This document shows, one piece after another, positions 40,095 through 49,411 of a stretch of 64,000 nucleotides of DNA. The position numbers were made by a program, and so were the translations under genes. The stretch's first letter is position 1. Every line of letters begins with the position of its first letter. Under the pieces are notes generated by a model, which was not told the DNA's origin, searched no databases, and was given only the letters and a program-made list of their open reading frames with translations. Origin of the DNA: Alphaproteobacteria bacterium (GTDB lineage Bacteria; Pseudomonadota; Alphaproteobacteria; Rhizobiales; Xanthobacteraceae); NCBI GenBank assembly GCA_005884765.1, contig VAZV01000144.1, positions 1-64,000 of the forward strand, written 5' to 3'.

Positions 40095-41999
40095 ATGGAT
40101 TGGCCGGTGCTGTCTTCGACTCCAGATCGATATCGGCCGGATGTTGACGGCCTGCGGGCCGTCGCCGTGATGCTCGTGGTGCTGTATCACGCGTTCCCGC
40201 AGGCCATGCCGGGCGGTTTTATCGGCGTCGACATCTTCTTTGTGATTTCGGGTTTTCTGATCACCGGCATCGTCGCGCGCGGGCTCGGCCGCCAGCGCTT
40301 CAGCCTGGCCGGCTTTTACAACAGGCGCATCCGGCGCATCTTTCCGGCGCTGCTTGTCGTGCTCTGCGTGGTCCTGGTGCTGGGCTGGCTGTGGATGCTG
40401 CCCGCAGCCTATGCGCAACTGAGCACCGACGTCTTTGCCGGCGCCGCGTTCTTTGCCAACATCGCGCTATTGCTGCAATCGGGCTATTTCGACGTCGAAG
40501 CCGCCAAAAAGCCGCTGCTGCACCTGTGGTCGCTCGGCATCGAGGAGCAGTTTTACCTGTTTTGGCCGCTGATCCTGATGCTCGCCGCGCGGTTGCGGCT
40601 GAGCCTGCTTGCGGTGGCCTGCGTCATCGGGCTCGCGTCGTTCGCGCTCAACGTGGCCATGATCGGCGCAAACCCGGTCGCGACCTTCTATCTGCCGTTC
40701 ACCCGGGCCTGGGAATTGCTCGCGGGCGCCGCCCTCGCTTGCGGTTGGATCAAGCTCGATCAGAGCGCGAGCGCGAGCAACCTTCGCGCCGGCATCGGCA
40801 TCTTGCTGGTCGCCATTGCCGCCGCCGTGCTCGATACCAACAGCGCATTTCCGGGCTGGTGGGCGATCCTGCCGGTTCTAGGCGGCGCGCTGCTGGTGTC
40901 GGCGCCGAACGCCTGGGGCTGCCGCCATGTGCTCGCAAATCCGGCGATGGTGGCGATCGGTTTGATCAGCTATCCGCTCTATCTCTGGCACTGGCCGCTG
41001 CTAGTCTTTTTCGCGCTCATCAAATTCGCGCCGCTGACGCTGCTTGAGCGCGGGTTGATCGTCGGATTGAGCTTTGCGCTCGCCTGGGCCACCTATCGCC
41101 TGATCGAAATCCCGTTTCGGTTCGGCCGGCCGAGCCCGGTCCGGTTGCTCGGTCTATGCGCCGGCATGGCGCTGGTAGCGGTGGCGGGCGTCGTTGTCGT
41201 CGAAAACAGCGGCTTCGTTTTCCGCCTGCCGGGCGAAATCCGCGGCATGACCGAGGTTGTGACGCAATCATCGAAATGGCGGCTCCATGAATGCCTGATC
41301 GATCCTAGCCGTGAAACCTCGTTTGCCGATGATTGCGTCGATCAGGGCCGGCGTCCCCTGATCCTCCTCTGGGGCGATTCGACCGCCGGTGCCCTGATGC
41401 CCGGCTTGCGCAAGGCCCAGGAAAGCCGCGGCTTCGGCATCGCCCAGTTCACCTCCAGTTCCTGCGTCCCGGCGCTCGACACCGATGTGGCCGGCACGCC
41501 AAACTGCCGCGCAATCAACGATAAGGTCTTGTCGCTCGCCCGCGCACTCAAGCCCGATATCGTGCTGCTGCACTCGGCCTGGGACCGCTATCTCGATGGC
41601 GTGGCTGGGACCGTGGCGGCGCTGAAGCAAGAGACCGGCGCCCGCGTCATTGTGTTGGGTTCGGTGCCGTGGTGGAAGCGCGGATTGCCGAATGAGGTGC
41701 TTCGCTACTTCATGCTGCATCATCGACTGATCCCGGAGCGGTCCGGTCGGGCGGAAGCCGACGGGTCCGGCGCGCCGCTGCGCGACAGCGTCGTGCCGTC
41801 AGGCGCCGAATTCATTTCGGTATGGGACGTCATGTGCGACGCCAATGGCTGTCTGACGCGCATCGGCGAGGGTGCGAGCGACATTTCCGCAACCGATCAG
41901 GTGCATCTGACCGAAAAGGGATCGGTATTCCTGATCCAGTCCATCATCGACCGGATTCTGGGCGGGACCGCCGGGCCGGCGGCGAGCGCGTCGCAGTAA
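40095..41999 (+). CDS. Acyltransferase 3 / SGNH hydrolase fusion (OafA/YrhL type)
   Basis: 634 residues from ATG 40095 (MDWPVLSSTPDRYRPDVDGL); an ATG at 40038 adds 19 residues. The N-terminal half is an AT3 domain with about ten helices; its conserved His is in AVMLVVLYHAFPQAMPGGFI and the motif HLWSLGIEEQFYLFWPLILM is present. The C-terminal half is a periplasmic SGNH hydrolase-like domain with LLWGDSTAGALMPGLRK and the D-x2-H motif ATDQVHLTEKGSVFLIQSI. Such fusions O-acetylate lipopolysaccharide, exopolysaccharide or peptidoglycan. It stands alone between gyrB and recF and is the one plus-strand gene in this block. Confidence 0.92.
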   Translation: MDWPVLSSTPDRYRPDVDGLRAVAVMLVVLYHAFPQAMPGGFIGVDIFFVISGFLITGIVARGLGRQRFSLAGFYNRRIRRIFPALLVVLCVVLVLGWLWMLPAAYAQLSTDVFAGAAFFANIALLLQSGYFDVEAAKKPLLHLWSLGIEEQFYLFWPLILMLAARLRLSLLAVACVIGLASFALNVAMIGANPVATFYLPFTRAWELLAGAALACGWIKLDQSASASNLRAGIGILLVAIAAAVLDTNSAFPGWWAILPVLGGALLVSAPNAWGCRHVLANPAMVAIGLISYPLYLWHWPLLVFFALIKFAPLTLLERGLIVGLSFALAWATYRLIEIPFRFGRPSPVRLLGLCAGMALVAVAGVVVVENSGFVFRLPGEIRGMTEVVTQSSKWRLHECLIDPSRETSFADDCVDQGRRPLILLWGDSTAGALMPGLRKAQESRGFGIAQFTSSSCVPALDTDVAGTPNCRAINDKVLSLARALKPDIVLLHSAWDRYLDGVAGTVAALKQETGARVIVLGSVPWWKRGLPNEVLRYFMLHHRLIPERSGRAEADGSGAPLRDSVVPSGAEFISVWDVMCDANGCLTRIGEGASDISATDQVHLTEKGSVFLIQSIIDRILGGTAGPAASASQ

Positions 42000-42002
42000 G
42001 GC

Positions 42003-43142
42003 TTATCCCCGCTTTGCAATCCGTCCGGAATCGACATCGAAGATATCACCCGACGGGCCGATCTCGGCAAACGCCGCCGGGTCGGCGCCGGTCAGCCAGA
42101 CCTGTGCGCCGAGTTTCGCCAGTTCTTCCAATAGCGCCTTGCGTCTGCTCGGATCAAGATGCGCGACGACTTCGTCAAGCAAAAGCAGCGGTGTGATGCC
42201 GGTCATCTCCGCAACCAGCGCGGCATGCGCCAGCACTAGTCCGATCAACAGCGCCTTCTGTTCGCCGGTCGAGGCGTCGCGGGCCGGCATGTTCTTGGGC
42301 GCGTAGGTCACTTGCAGATCGGTGAGATGCGGGCCGTCGAGCGTACGCCCTGCCATGGCATCGCGCGGGCGGCCGTCGCGCAGAATCTGCCGGTAACGGT
42401 CTTCCACGGCAGTGGCAGGCTCGGTCAACAGCGCGTTCTCCATCCAGCCGTCGAGCATGATCTCGGCCGAAGGGAAGGCGGAGGCATCGCCCCGCGCGCG
42501 CAGCATCGCCGCCAGTCTTGTCGCGGTCTGGCCGCGCGTGGCGGCGACGGCCACCGCAAGCTCAGCGGTCTCGCGCTCGATCGCGTCACACCAATGGTCG
42601 TCGTAGTTGCGCACCTCCAATAGCCGGTTGCGCGAGCGTAACGAGCGGTCGAGCGCCGAGACCCGGCTTGAATGCTCGCTGTCGATCGCGAGCACGAGGC
42701 GGTCAAAGAACCGCCGCCGCTCCGAGGCCGCGCCGAGGAACAGCCCGTCCATCGTTGGCGTCAACCACACCATGCGCAGGTGATCGCCGAAGGCCGCCGC
42801 CGAAATCACCGGCTCGCGGTCGATGCGGCAGCGCCGGGCGGTGGCCGACGCGTCATCGCGCGGCGGGTCGATACCGGTGCCAAGCGTGGCCAGGCCCAGC
42901 GCGCCTTCGACCTCGGCCGATACGGCCCATGAACCGTCGCCCTGGTTGTCGGCGACGTCTTCAAGGCGCGCGCGCCGCAAGCCGCGGCCGGGCGACAGGA
43001 ACGAGATCGCCTCGAGGCAATTGGTTTTGCCGGCGCCGTTCGGACCGGCCAGCACCACCACGTCGCCGCGCGTCTCAAGGCCCGCCGCGCGGTAGTTGCG
43101 GAAGTGCGTCAGCGTCAGGCGTTGGATGCGGGAGACTGTCAT
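42003..43142 (-). CDS. recF: DNA replication and repair protein RecF
   Basis: 379 residues. RecF is an SMC-like ATPase that helps load RecA at gaps and stalled forks. Walker A is VVLAGPNGAGKTNCLEAISF; the ABC-type signature region is MPARDASTGEQKALLIGLVL; Walker B is GITPLLLLDEVVAHLDPSRR. In most relatives recF follows dnaN directly. Here a DUF559 gene with flanking inverted repeats lies between dnaN and recF. Confidence 0.95.
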   Translation of the reverse strand: MTVSRIQRLTLTHFRNYRAAGLETRGDVVVLAGPNGAGKTNCLEAISFLSPGRGLRRARLEDVADNQGDGSWAVSAEVEGALGLATLGTGIDPPRDDASATARRCRIDREPVISAAAFGDHLRMVWLTPTMDGLFLGAASERRRFFDRLVLAIDSEHSSRVSALDRSLRSRNRLLEVRNYDDHWCDAIERETAELAVAVAATRGQTATRLAAMLRARGDASAFPSAEIMLDGWMENALLTEPATAVEDRYRQILRDGRPRDAMAGRTLDGPHLTDLQVTYAPKNMPARDASTGEQKALLIGLVLAHAALVAEMTGITPLLLLDEVVAHLDPSRRKALLEELAKLGAQVWLTGADPAAFAEIGPSGDIFDVDSGRIAKRG

Positions 43143-43165
43143 GGAGAAGCGGTGTCGATCTTCTT

Positions 43166-43226
43166 TCCCTCTCCCCTTGTGGGAGAGGGTGGCGCCGAAC
43201 GAAGTTCGGCGACGGGTGAGGGGTTG
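43166..43226. repeat. Inverted repeat (family E), left copy flanking the DUF559 gene
   Basis: It begins CCCTCTCCCC, has a stem CTCTCCC/GGGAGAG (TTGT loop region), then a second hairpin GCCGAAC-GAA-GTTCGGC, and ends CGGGTGAGGGGTT. The end abuts the TAA stop of the DUF559 ORF (43227-43229). The inverted partner is at 43592-43651. The copies share both ends, but the second hairpin has a different sequence that is still self-complementary. Confidence 0.85.
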
Positions 43227-43685
43227 TTACGGCTCGGCGAGCTTTGCGAGAATATCCTCCAGAACTTCAGAAGGCCGCTGCAACACATCATTGTTCCAGT
43301 AGCGCGAGACTCGAAAGTTTTCGGCCATCAGGACGGCGTCTCTTGCTGCGTCGCGCTCAGACGATGCGTGCTGACTACCATCGATTTCGATGATGATCCG
43401 CTTCTCGAAGCACACAAAATCGAGGATATAGTTTTGAAACGGGGCTTGTCGGCGAAATTTGAAGCGCGCGAACCGACGGTCGCGGAGCAACCGCCACATA
43501 GCCGCTTCAGCGTCGGTAGGTTCCCGACGCATATTCTTGGCGAAGTTGCGGATACGCTTGGCGACTGGTCGATGGTGTGGCGTTTGCGGTGCGAACCCCT
43601 CACCCGACGCCTCACTTCGTGAGACGTCACCCTCTCCCACAAGGGGAGAGGGAAGGTCAGAGTCGGTCTTGCGAGTAACCGTCAC
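43227..43685 (-). CDS. DUF559 domain protein (predicted PD-(D/E)XK/Vsr-like endonuclease)
   Basis: 152 residues from GTG 43685, which overlaps the dnaN stop codon as GTGTGA. The first about 30 residues (RKTDSDLPSPLVGEGDVSRS, then EASGEGF) are simply the translation of the repeat at 43592-43651. The conserved domain runs about 42-150: REPTDAEAAMWRLLRDRRFA, then NYILDFVCFEKRIIIEIDGS with the D...E-x-D pattern of a PD-(D/E)XK nuclease, and SRYWNNDVLQRPSEVLEDIL. Real translation may start further in (Met52). The ORF lies exactly between two inverted repeats, as if it were a small mobile or domesticated cassette. Function unproven. Confidence 0.88.
   Translation of the reverse strand: MTVTRKTDSDLPSPLVGEGDVSRSEASGEGFAPQTPHHRPVAKRIRNFAKNMRREPTDAEAAMWRLLRDRRFARFKFRRQAPFQNYILDFVCFEKRIIIEIDGSQHASSERDAARDAVLMAENFRVSRYWNNDVLQRPSEVLEDILAKLAEP
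43592..43651. repeat. Inverted repeat (family E), right copy, overlapping the DUF559 5' end
   Basis: Inverted relative to 43166-43226. Read on the minus strand it starts CCCTCTCCCC and ends CGGGTGAGGGGTT like the left copy, but the inner hairpin is TCTCAC-GAA-GTGAGGC instead of GCCGAAC-GAA-GTTCGGC. The loop GAA is kept and the arms changed on both sides, which indicates selection for the fold. This copy is inside the predicted coding frame of the DUF559 gene. Confidence 0.85.
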
Positions 43686-44800
43686 ACCCGCATCGGCATC
43701 AGCACGTAGAGCGCGCTTTTGTTGTCCTTGTCCTGCACCAGCGTCGGCGAGCCGGGATCGGCCAGCCGCAGCACTGCGACTTCGCCTTCGATTTGCGCCG
43801 CGATATCGAGCAGATAACGCGAATTGAATCCGATATCGAGCGGGTCGGAAGCGTATTCGACCTCGAGTTCCTCGGTCGCGCTGCCGGAATCCGGATTGGT
43901 CACCGACAACACCAATTTGCCGGCGGACAATGCAAGCTTCACGGCGCGGCCGCGCTCGCTCGAAATCGTCGAGACACGGTCGACCGCGGCCTCGAAATCC
44001 TTCTTGTCGACGATCAGTTCCTTGTCGTTGCTCTGCGGGATGACGCGGCCGTAATCAGGAAACGTGCCGTCGATCAGTTTCGACGTCAGCACCACGTTGC
44101 CGAGGGTAAAGCGGATCTTGCCCTGCGACAATTCGATCGCAACTTCGGCCTCGTTGTCCTCGATCAGGCGCAGCACCTCGCCCACCGTCTTGCGCGGCAC
44201 GATCACGCCGGGCATGCCGGTCGCGCCCGTCGGCAGCGGCAGTTCGACCTGGGCCAGGCGATGGCCGTCTGTTGCGACCGCGCGCAGGGTCGGAGCCTTG
44301 GCGCTGCCGGCCGAATGCAGATAGATGCCGTTGAGATAGTAACGGGTTTCTTCCGTCGAGATCGCAAACTGGGTGCGGTCGATCAGGCGTTTCATGTCGC
44401 TTGCGGCGAGCGTAAAGGAATGCGTCATGTCGCCGGCGGCCAGATCCGGGAAATCGTTTTCCGGCAGCGTCTGCAGCGTGAAGCGCGAGCGGCCGGCGCG
44501 GATCGCCAGGACCGAGCGGTCGCCATCGCCTTCCAAAACGATCTGCGCGCCATCGGGCAATTTGCGCACGATGTCGTAGAACATGTGTGCCGGCACGGTG
44601 GTGGAACCGCCGGTTCCGGATTCCGCGGCAAGCGTCTCCGTCACCTCGAGGTCGAGGTCGGTTGCCTTCAGCGACAGCCGGGCATTTTCGGCTCGGACCA
44701 GCACATTGCCGAGGATCGGAATGGTGTTGCGGCGCTCGACCACGCGATGGACGTGGCCCAACGATTTCAGCAGTTGCGCGCGTTCGACGGTGACCTTCAT
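43682..44800 (-). CDS. dnaN: DNA polymerase III beta subunit (sliding clamp)
   Basis: 372 residues, three clamp domains. Start MKVTVERAQLLKSLGHVHRV, middle TRYYLNGIYLHSAG and ATDGHRLAQVELPLP, and C-terminal KDNKSALYVLMPMRV are standard. The clamp ring tethers polymerase to DNA. It sits between dnaA and recF. Its stop codon overlaps the putative GTG start of the DUF559 frame. Confidence 0.97.
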   Translation of the reverse strand: MKVTVERAQLLKSLGHVHRVVERRNTIPILGNVLVRAENARLSLKATDLDLEVTETLAAESGTGGSTTVPAHMFYDIVRKLPDGAQIVLEGDGDRSVLAIRAGRSRFTLQTLPENDFPDLAAGDMTHSFTLAASDMKRLIDRTQFAISTEETRYYLNGIYLHSAGSAKAPTLRAVATDGHRLAQVELPLPTGATGMPGVIVPRKTVGEVLRLIEDNEAEVAIELSQGKIRFTLGNVVLTSKLIDGTFPDYGRVIPQSNDKELIVDKKDFEAAVDRVSTISSERGRAVKLALSAGKLVLSVTNPDSGSATEELEVEYASDPLDIGFNSRYLLDIAAQIEGEVAVLRLADPGSPTLVQDKDNKSALYVLMPMRV

Positions 44801-45051
44801 TGCATACCCGCCCGATCCCTAGAGATGGAAAAGCCGGGCGGCCCGAAAGGGGCGCCTCGGCATTTGATACCCGAAAGCCGGATCAGTTACTCGATTTGAT
44901 CAAACCCGCGGGGGGACCGCAAGGTGGCTCGGATGAGGCGTAAGTTCAAGGGCGGCCGACACATTTTGCCGAGAAAACGGCTGTCGCCCGGCGAAACCAA
45001 TGGGACCGGCCGTAGCCGGTGCCGGTTCGCCGGGACGACGGACGGAAGGGC

Positions 45052-46482
45052 TTACTCCTGCAATTGCCGCTTGAGCGATTCCACCTCTTCGGACAGCGCG
45101 ATGTCCTTGGCGACCAGCGCCTCGATCTTGCGGACTGCATGCAGCACCGTGGTGTGGTCGCGCCCGCCGAAGCGGCGGCCGATCTCAGGCAGCGAGCGGA
45201 GCGTGAGCGTCTTGGCCAGGTACATCGCGACCTGGCGGGGCCGCACCACATTCGCGGTGCGGCGCGAGGACAAAAGATCGGAGCGGCTCACATTGTATTG
45301 CCGGGCGACCACGCGCTGAATGTCCTCGATCTTGATCCGCTTCGGCTCCTGCGGCCGGATCAGGTCGCGCACCTCGCGCTCGGCCATTTCCAGGGTCACC
45401 GGCTGCGCGTTGAGCTTTGAGTGCGCGAGCAGGCGATTGATGGCGCCTTCGAGATCGCGGCCGTTATGGGTGATGGTGCGGGCGAGATAGTCCAGCACCG
45501 GATCCGGGACGTCGAAGCTCGCATGGTGCGCGCGGGCCGCGGCGACGCGCGACTTCAAGATTCCAAGCCGCAGCTCTTCGCCGAGCGATCCCATCTCGAC
45601 GACGAGGCCGCCGGCCAGCCGTGAGCGCACCCGGTCGTCGAGGCTTTCCAGGTCCGACGGCGGACGATCGGCTGCGATCACCACCTGGCGGCCGGCATCG
45701 ATCAGCGCGTTCAGCGTGTGGCAGAATTCGGCTTGCGTCGATTTGCCCTGCAGGAATTGCAGGTCGTCGATCACAAGCACGTCGATGCCGCGGAGCGCTT
45801 CCTTGAAGGCAAGCGCGGTCTGCGTCTTGAGCGCCGCGACGAAGCCGTACATGAATTTTTCCGCGGTGAGGTAAAGCACCTTGCGCTCGTTCCCGGAATT
45901 GCCGGCCCATGTCACCGCCTGCAACAGATGGGTTTTGCCGAGCCCCACGCCGGCGTGGATATAAAGCGGATTGAACATCACCGGGTCGCCGCGCCGTCCT
46001 TCGGCCACCTGGCGTGCCGCCGCATGCGCCAGCGTGTTGGAGCGGCCAATGACGAAGCTTGCAAAGGTCAGCCGCGGATCGAGCGGCGAGCCGCCGAGCG
46101 CATCGTGGCTGGCGGACACCGGCGCGATCGCGGTTGCGCGCAATTCGGGCACGGGACGGCCATCGGCTCGCTCGGGGCGACGCGCATCGAGCGGCGCGGG
46201 CGCCTCCTTTACCGGTGTCGCGCAACGCATCGCCGTGCGCACCGTCAAGTCGATCCGATGCACTTCCGGCATCTCCGCCTGCCAGCACGAGAGCACGCGC
46301 TCGGCATAATGGGCCTGAATCCAACTCTTGAGAAACCGCGTCGGGACCGACAGGCGAACGCTTTCATCCTGCACGCCCTCCAGGTCCATTCGCGCGAACC
46401 AGCTTGTATAGACATCCTCTCCCACGCTTGTGCGCAGCCGACCCTTCACGCGTGACCAGCGATCCTGTTCCATATTCTTCAT
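45052..46482 (-). CDS. dnaA: Chromosomal replication initiator protein DnaA
   Basis: 476 residues from ATG 46482 ([20 protein letters not shown]); an upstream frame start at 46548 is less likely. Domain I (1-about 85) binds partner proteins. Domain II is a Pro-rich linker. Domain III is AAA+ with Walker [17 protein letters not shown] and Walker [21 protein letters not shown]. Domain IV ends with the DnaA-box-binding signature [20 protein letters not shown]. The gene is followed by dnaN after about 250 nt. Upstream is a 1.2-kb gene-free region with a DnaA box. Confidence 0.97.
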   Translation of the reverse strand: MKNMEQDRWSRVKGRLRTSVGEDVYTSWFARMDLEGVQDESVRLSVPTRFLKSWIQAHYAERVLSCWQAEMPEVHRIDLTVRTAMRCATPVKEAPAPLDARRPERADGRPVPELRATAIAPVSASHDALGGSPLDPRLTFASFVIGRSNTLAHAAARQVAEGRRGDPVMFNPLYIHAGVGLGKTHLLQAVTWAGNSGNERKVLYLTAEKFMYGFVAALKTQTALAFKEALRGIDVLVIDDLQFLQGKSTQAEFCHTLNALIDAGRQVVIAADRPPSDLESLDDRVRSRLAGGLVVEMGSLGEELRLGILKSRVAAARAHHASFDVPDPVLDYLARTITHNGRDLEGAINRLLAHSKLNAQPVTLEMAEREVRDLIRPQEPKRIKIEDIQRVVARQYNVSRSDLLSSRRTANVVRPRQVAMYLAKTLTLRSLPEIGRRFGGRDHTTVLHAVRKIEALVAKDIALSEEVESLKRQLQE

Positions 46483-47620
46483 TGTGAGAAAACTTTTCCG
46501 AAAGAGTAAATGTTGCCAGGTGAAATCGCCGAGCAGGTTTCCTGCCACGGCGTGACCTCAGGCGATGCTCCGATTTCCAGACATGGCTCGACCGTGCAGC
46601 GAGAATGCCGCCGGGCAGATCATCTGTGCTGGACAGGGAAACGTTCGCGAGGTCAGCGCGTACTCGGCGCTCTATTGGGCGCCCGCGGAAGGCGCGCACC
46701 GGCGGTATCGGTTAAGCAATCGCTTGAAAACAGTGTTCGATCGAAAAGTGTGATGTTTCCGTAAAGCATGCAACCTCCCCCCTCGCCGTGATTGCTCATG
46801 GCAAGTTGTCATCTCGCGTGTGATTAAAGTTCAGCCGCTTCCGAACAAATCGTCCAGCCGCTACGCCGCCTCGTTCAGCCCGTCTTTAACTACCCGCCCG
46901 CTTTGCAGCTTCGCCCTCACGTCTGCCGAACGCTTGCGCCTATTTCTCTTGTTCAAATCGAACGAGACACGGAGGCCTCGCCTGAGAAATTTCGACACAA
47001 CCCTACCGTCCCCATATTACTATAGGTTTCGGTCCGACAACCGTTTGGAGAACGTCGCCAACGCGCACACCGCCGCCGATTTGCACGTCCACCCCGTTTC
47101 CAAAACCGCGCTGGTCTCAAGATCGTGGGCGCCGCGAACGAAATTGAAGTTACACGATGCGCGGCGTCTCGCAATGCATTTGATTCAACACAGTCTCGCC
47201 TAAAAGCTGCGCAGTGCGCTTCGAGGCAGCGGCGAGGTTGCGAGACTCGAAAGCAAGTTTTTGAATCAGCGGGTAGATTCGCGCGTGCCGAGCGCGTTGT
47301 CACAATTCATGCAACGCACCAAAAAAATTCACAAATTCTTCAAGGCGGGAGCTGCGAAACCTAATTTTTCAAACGCTTCGCCTCGCTATGTGGATAAGTG
47401 ATTAGCGAAGCAAAGATTTTCGCGACCTGTCCGGCAGGGTAACTCCCGATCGGCCTGCGCAGAAAATGGTCGCAGCGCTTTCGCACTTGACCGCGTAATT
47501 AGCCGGTTTCTTGCAAAGAGGCATCGAGTTTCCGGTGCGACAAAACTGCACCAAGTGAAACTACGGAAGCGGCAGAAAGTGTCGCACGGCGCATCCGCTT
47601 AAGCAACCGCTGAGAAAAGC
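46483..47620. other. Gene-free region between dnaA and rpsT; candidate oriC or dnaA control region
   Basis: About 1.1 kb without a credible gene. It has one perfect DnaA box (47389-47397), an A/T-rich patch just beside it (47320-47380, including CCAAAAAAATTCACAAATTC), and two copies of TTAAGCAAYCGCT (46712-46724 and 47599-47611). Lower GC than the surroundings and location next to dnaA fit an origin or the dnaA promoter region. Only one strict box was found by eye, so oriC status is tentative. Confidence 0.45.
47389..47397 (-). promoter_or_regulatory. DnaA box (consensus TTATCCACA)
   Basis: TGTGGATAA on the plus strand is the exact complement of the consensus DnaA box. It is next to an A/T-rich patch in the gap upstream of dnaA. 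Confidence 0.65.
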
Positions 47621-47624
47621 AAAA

Positions 47625-47642
47625 GCCCGGCGCGCGCCGGGC
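47625..47642 (-). terminator. Rho-independent terminator of rpsT
   Basis: GCCCGGCG-CG-CGCCGGGC is a perfect hairpin. On the minus strand it is followed by TTTTGCTTTT, 40 nt after the rpsT stop codon. The fold is also usable on the plus strand (CCTTTTG), but no plus-strand gene precedes it. Confidence 0.8.
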
Positions 47643-47683
47643 CCTTTTGACGAATGTTCGTTTCAATCGGTTTATTGAGCAGT

Positions 47684-47950
47684 CTATTTTGCCAGCTTGG
47701 CAATCTGGTGGGCGAGCCGCGAGACTTTCCGGCTCGCACTGTTCTTGTGAACGATGTTGCGCTGTGCTGCGCGCATCAGCTCCGGCTCGGCCTGTGCCAT
47801 CGCCTTCAATGCCGCGGTGCGGTCGCCACTCTTGATCGCCGCTTCGACCACGCGGACGGCGCCACGCATCTGGGTACGGCGCGACTTGTTGATAGCGGTG
47901 CGACGGGCAATCTTGCGCGTCGCCTTCTTGGCGGAAGTGGTATTGGCCAT
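47684..47950 (-). CDS. rpsT: 30S ribosomal protein S20
   Basis: 88 residues. [20 protein letters not shown], then [20 protein letters not shown], matches bacterial S20, which binds 16S rRNA at the bottom of the 30S body. Length and basic composition are normal. rpsT next to dnaA is typical of this lineage. A strong terminator follows. The upstream 300 nt form its leader and the promoter region of the divergent gene. Confidence 0.96.
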   Translation of the reverse strand: MANTTSAKKATRKIARRTAINKSRRTQMRGAVRVVEAAIKSGDRTAALKAMAQAEPELMRAAQRNIVHKNSASRKVSRLAHQIAKLAK

Positions 47951-48296
47951 AGTCTCAATGATCCTTCGGGCGGTGACCGCTCAGCTTGAGGATCGGGCTG
48001 AAAGCGCGCCGGCCGCTCAGTGCTGTGATCGACGCTGGTGATTTTAAAACGTGTTCCCGAGAATGCCATTGCCGGGCCAACAGCCCAATTGGCGGCGCCG
48101 CTCAAAGAACAGCGGCGGCGGGATTGCGCCCGCCGCCATTGGCGCCCTTATAGAGGGCAGGTGTTGCAGCGTCAACGCTTTCCGGCGCCGCCAAGGGCCC
48201 CGAAGTTCGGTCGCGAACCGCCGATAAGTTCCTGATGAGGTTGAATTTCCGCCACCGCCCCGGTAATGGCTGTCGGCGACGAAGGTAAGGTGAGCC

Positions 48297-48614
48297 ATGA
48301 TCCGCGGTTTTTTCCGACTTATCGGGCTGTTGCTGCTGGCCGGCGGATTCATCTTCATGGTCTATGACGGCGCGCGTTTCGTGGCAGATCAAAGCCTGCG
48401 CTTTACCCGGTTCGGTCAATTCTGGAACGACGTCCATCAATCCAGTCAGCAGGCATTCCGGACCTGGGCGGAAAGCAACGTGCCCTGGCTTTGGACCAGC
48501 GTCGTCAAGGTCATCCTGGATCAGCCGGTTTTCGCCGTGCTGGGTGTCGTCGGTATCCTCTTGATGATCGTGTTCCGTCCGCGCAAGCCGTTGATCGGCT
48601 ATTCGCGGGACTGA
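48297..48614 (+). CDS. Small membrane protein of unknown function
   Basis: 105 residues from ATG 48297, with AAGGTGAG upstream. Two transmembrane segments are clear: residues about 5-24 (FFRLIGLLLLAGGFIFMVYD) and about 77-93 (VFAVLGVVGILLMIVFRP). The middle is polar and probably periplasmic (FGQFWNDVHQSSQQAFRTWA). It is conserved in Rhizobiales as a hypothetical protein. The lone position between rpsT and msrA gives no clue to function. Confidence 0.75.
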   Translation: MIRGFFRLIGLLLLAGGFIFMVYDGARFVADQSLRFTRFGQFWNDVHQSSQQAFRTWAESNVPWLWTSVVKVILDQPVFAVLGVVGILLMIVFRPRKPLIGYSRD

Positions 48615-48747
48615 TCGACGCGGCCCTCCGCCTCCGGTGTAACGGGGCTGCATCGGACGACGTAAAGGCCTATATATGCCCACACACAGATAGAGAGACG
48701 CGTTGCGGCAAATCCCGCGTCAAATGTCGTTCGCCTGGAGACCATCC

Positions 48748-49404
48748 ATGTTGTTCATGCGCAAAACCACCGCTCTGCCGAGCGCAGCCGAAGCGCTGCC
48801 GGGCCGTGCCAAACCCATACCAACTGCGACCAGCCATTTCGTCAACGGCCACCGGCTCCAGCCGCCCTATCCGCAAGGCCTGGAGCAGGCGGTGTTCGGG
48901 CTTGGCTGTTTCTGGGGCGCCGAACGTAAATTCTGGGAGCTCGGCGATGCCGTCTACACCACCGCGGTCGGCTATGCCGGCGGCCATACTCCGAACCCGA
49001 CCTACGAGGAAGTCTGTTCGGGACGTACCGGCCACACCGAAGCGGTGCTGGTCGTGTTCGATCCGAATAAGGTCTCGTACGAGCAACTCCTGAAGACGTT
49101 CTGGGAAAGTCACAACCCGACCCAGGGCATGCGCCAGGGTAACGACGTCGGTACCCAATATCGTTCGGCGATCTACACCTTCAATGATGTGCAACGCAGA
49201 GCGGCCGATGCATCAAAAGCGACGTATCAGAAGGCGCTGGCGGCGAAGGGGCTGGGCTCGATCACCACCGAGATCGCGCCAGCCGGCGAATTCTATTTCG
49301 CCGAAGACTATCATCAGCAATATCTGGCCAAGAATCCGGCCGGCTATTGCGGGCTTGGCGGCACCGGCGTGTCGTGTCCGATCGGCGCCGGAGTCAACGC
49401 CTGA
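48748..49404 (+). CDS. msrA: Peptide methionine-S-sulfoxide reductase MsrA
   Basis: 218 residues from ATG 48748. The catalytic motif is [20 protein letters not shown] and the resolving cysteines sit in the C-terminal [20 protein letters not shown]. The middle [20 protein letters not shown] and [20 protein letters not shown] are diagnostic. It reduces the S-epimer of methionine sulfoxide in proteins. No signal peptide, so cytoplasmic. Confidence 0.95.
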   Translation: MLFMRKTTALPSAAEALPGRAKPIPTATSHFVNGHRLQPPYPQGLEQAVFGLGCFWGAERKFWELGDAVYTTAVGYAGGHTPNPTYEEVCSGRTGHTEAVLVVFDPNKVSYEQLLKTFWESHNPTQGMRQGNDVGTQYRSAIYTFNDVQRRAADASKATYQKALAAKGLGSITTEIAPAGEFYFAEDYHQQYLAKNPAGYCGLGGTGVSCPIGAGVNA

Positions 49405-49411
49405 TCTTGAT

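Noticed and set aside
45005..45020. ACCGGC/GCCGGT palindrome downstream of dnaA as a terminator
   Set aside because: Six-bp stem with no T-run on either strand; likely chance in GC-rich DNA.
46818..46826. TGTGATTAA as a second DnaA box
   Set aside because: Differs from the consensus at a core position; too weak by eye.
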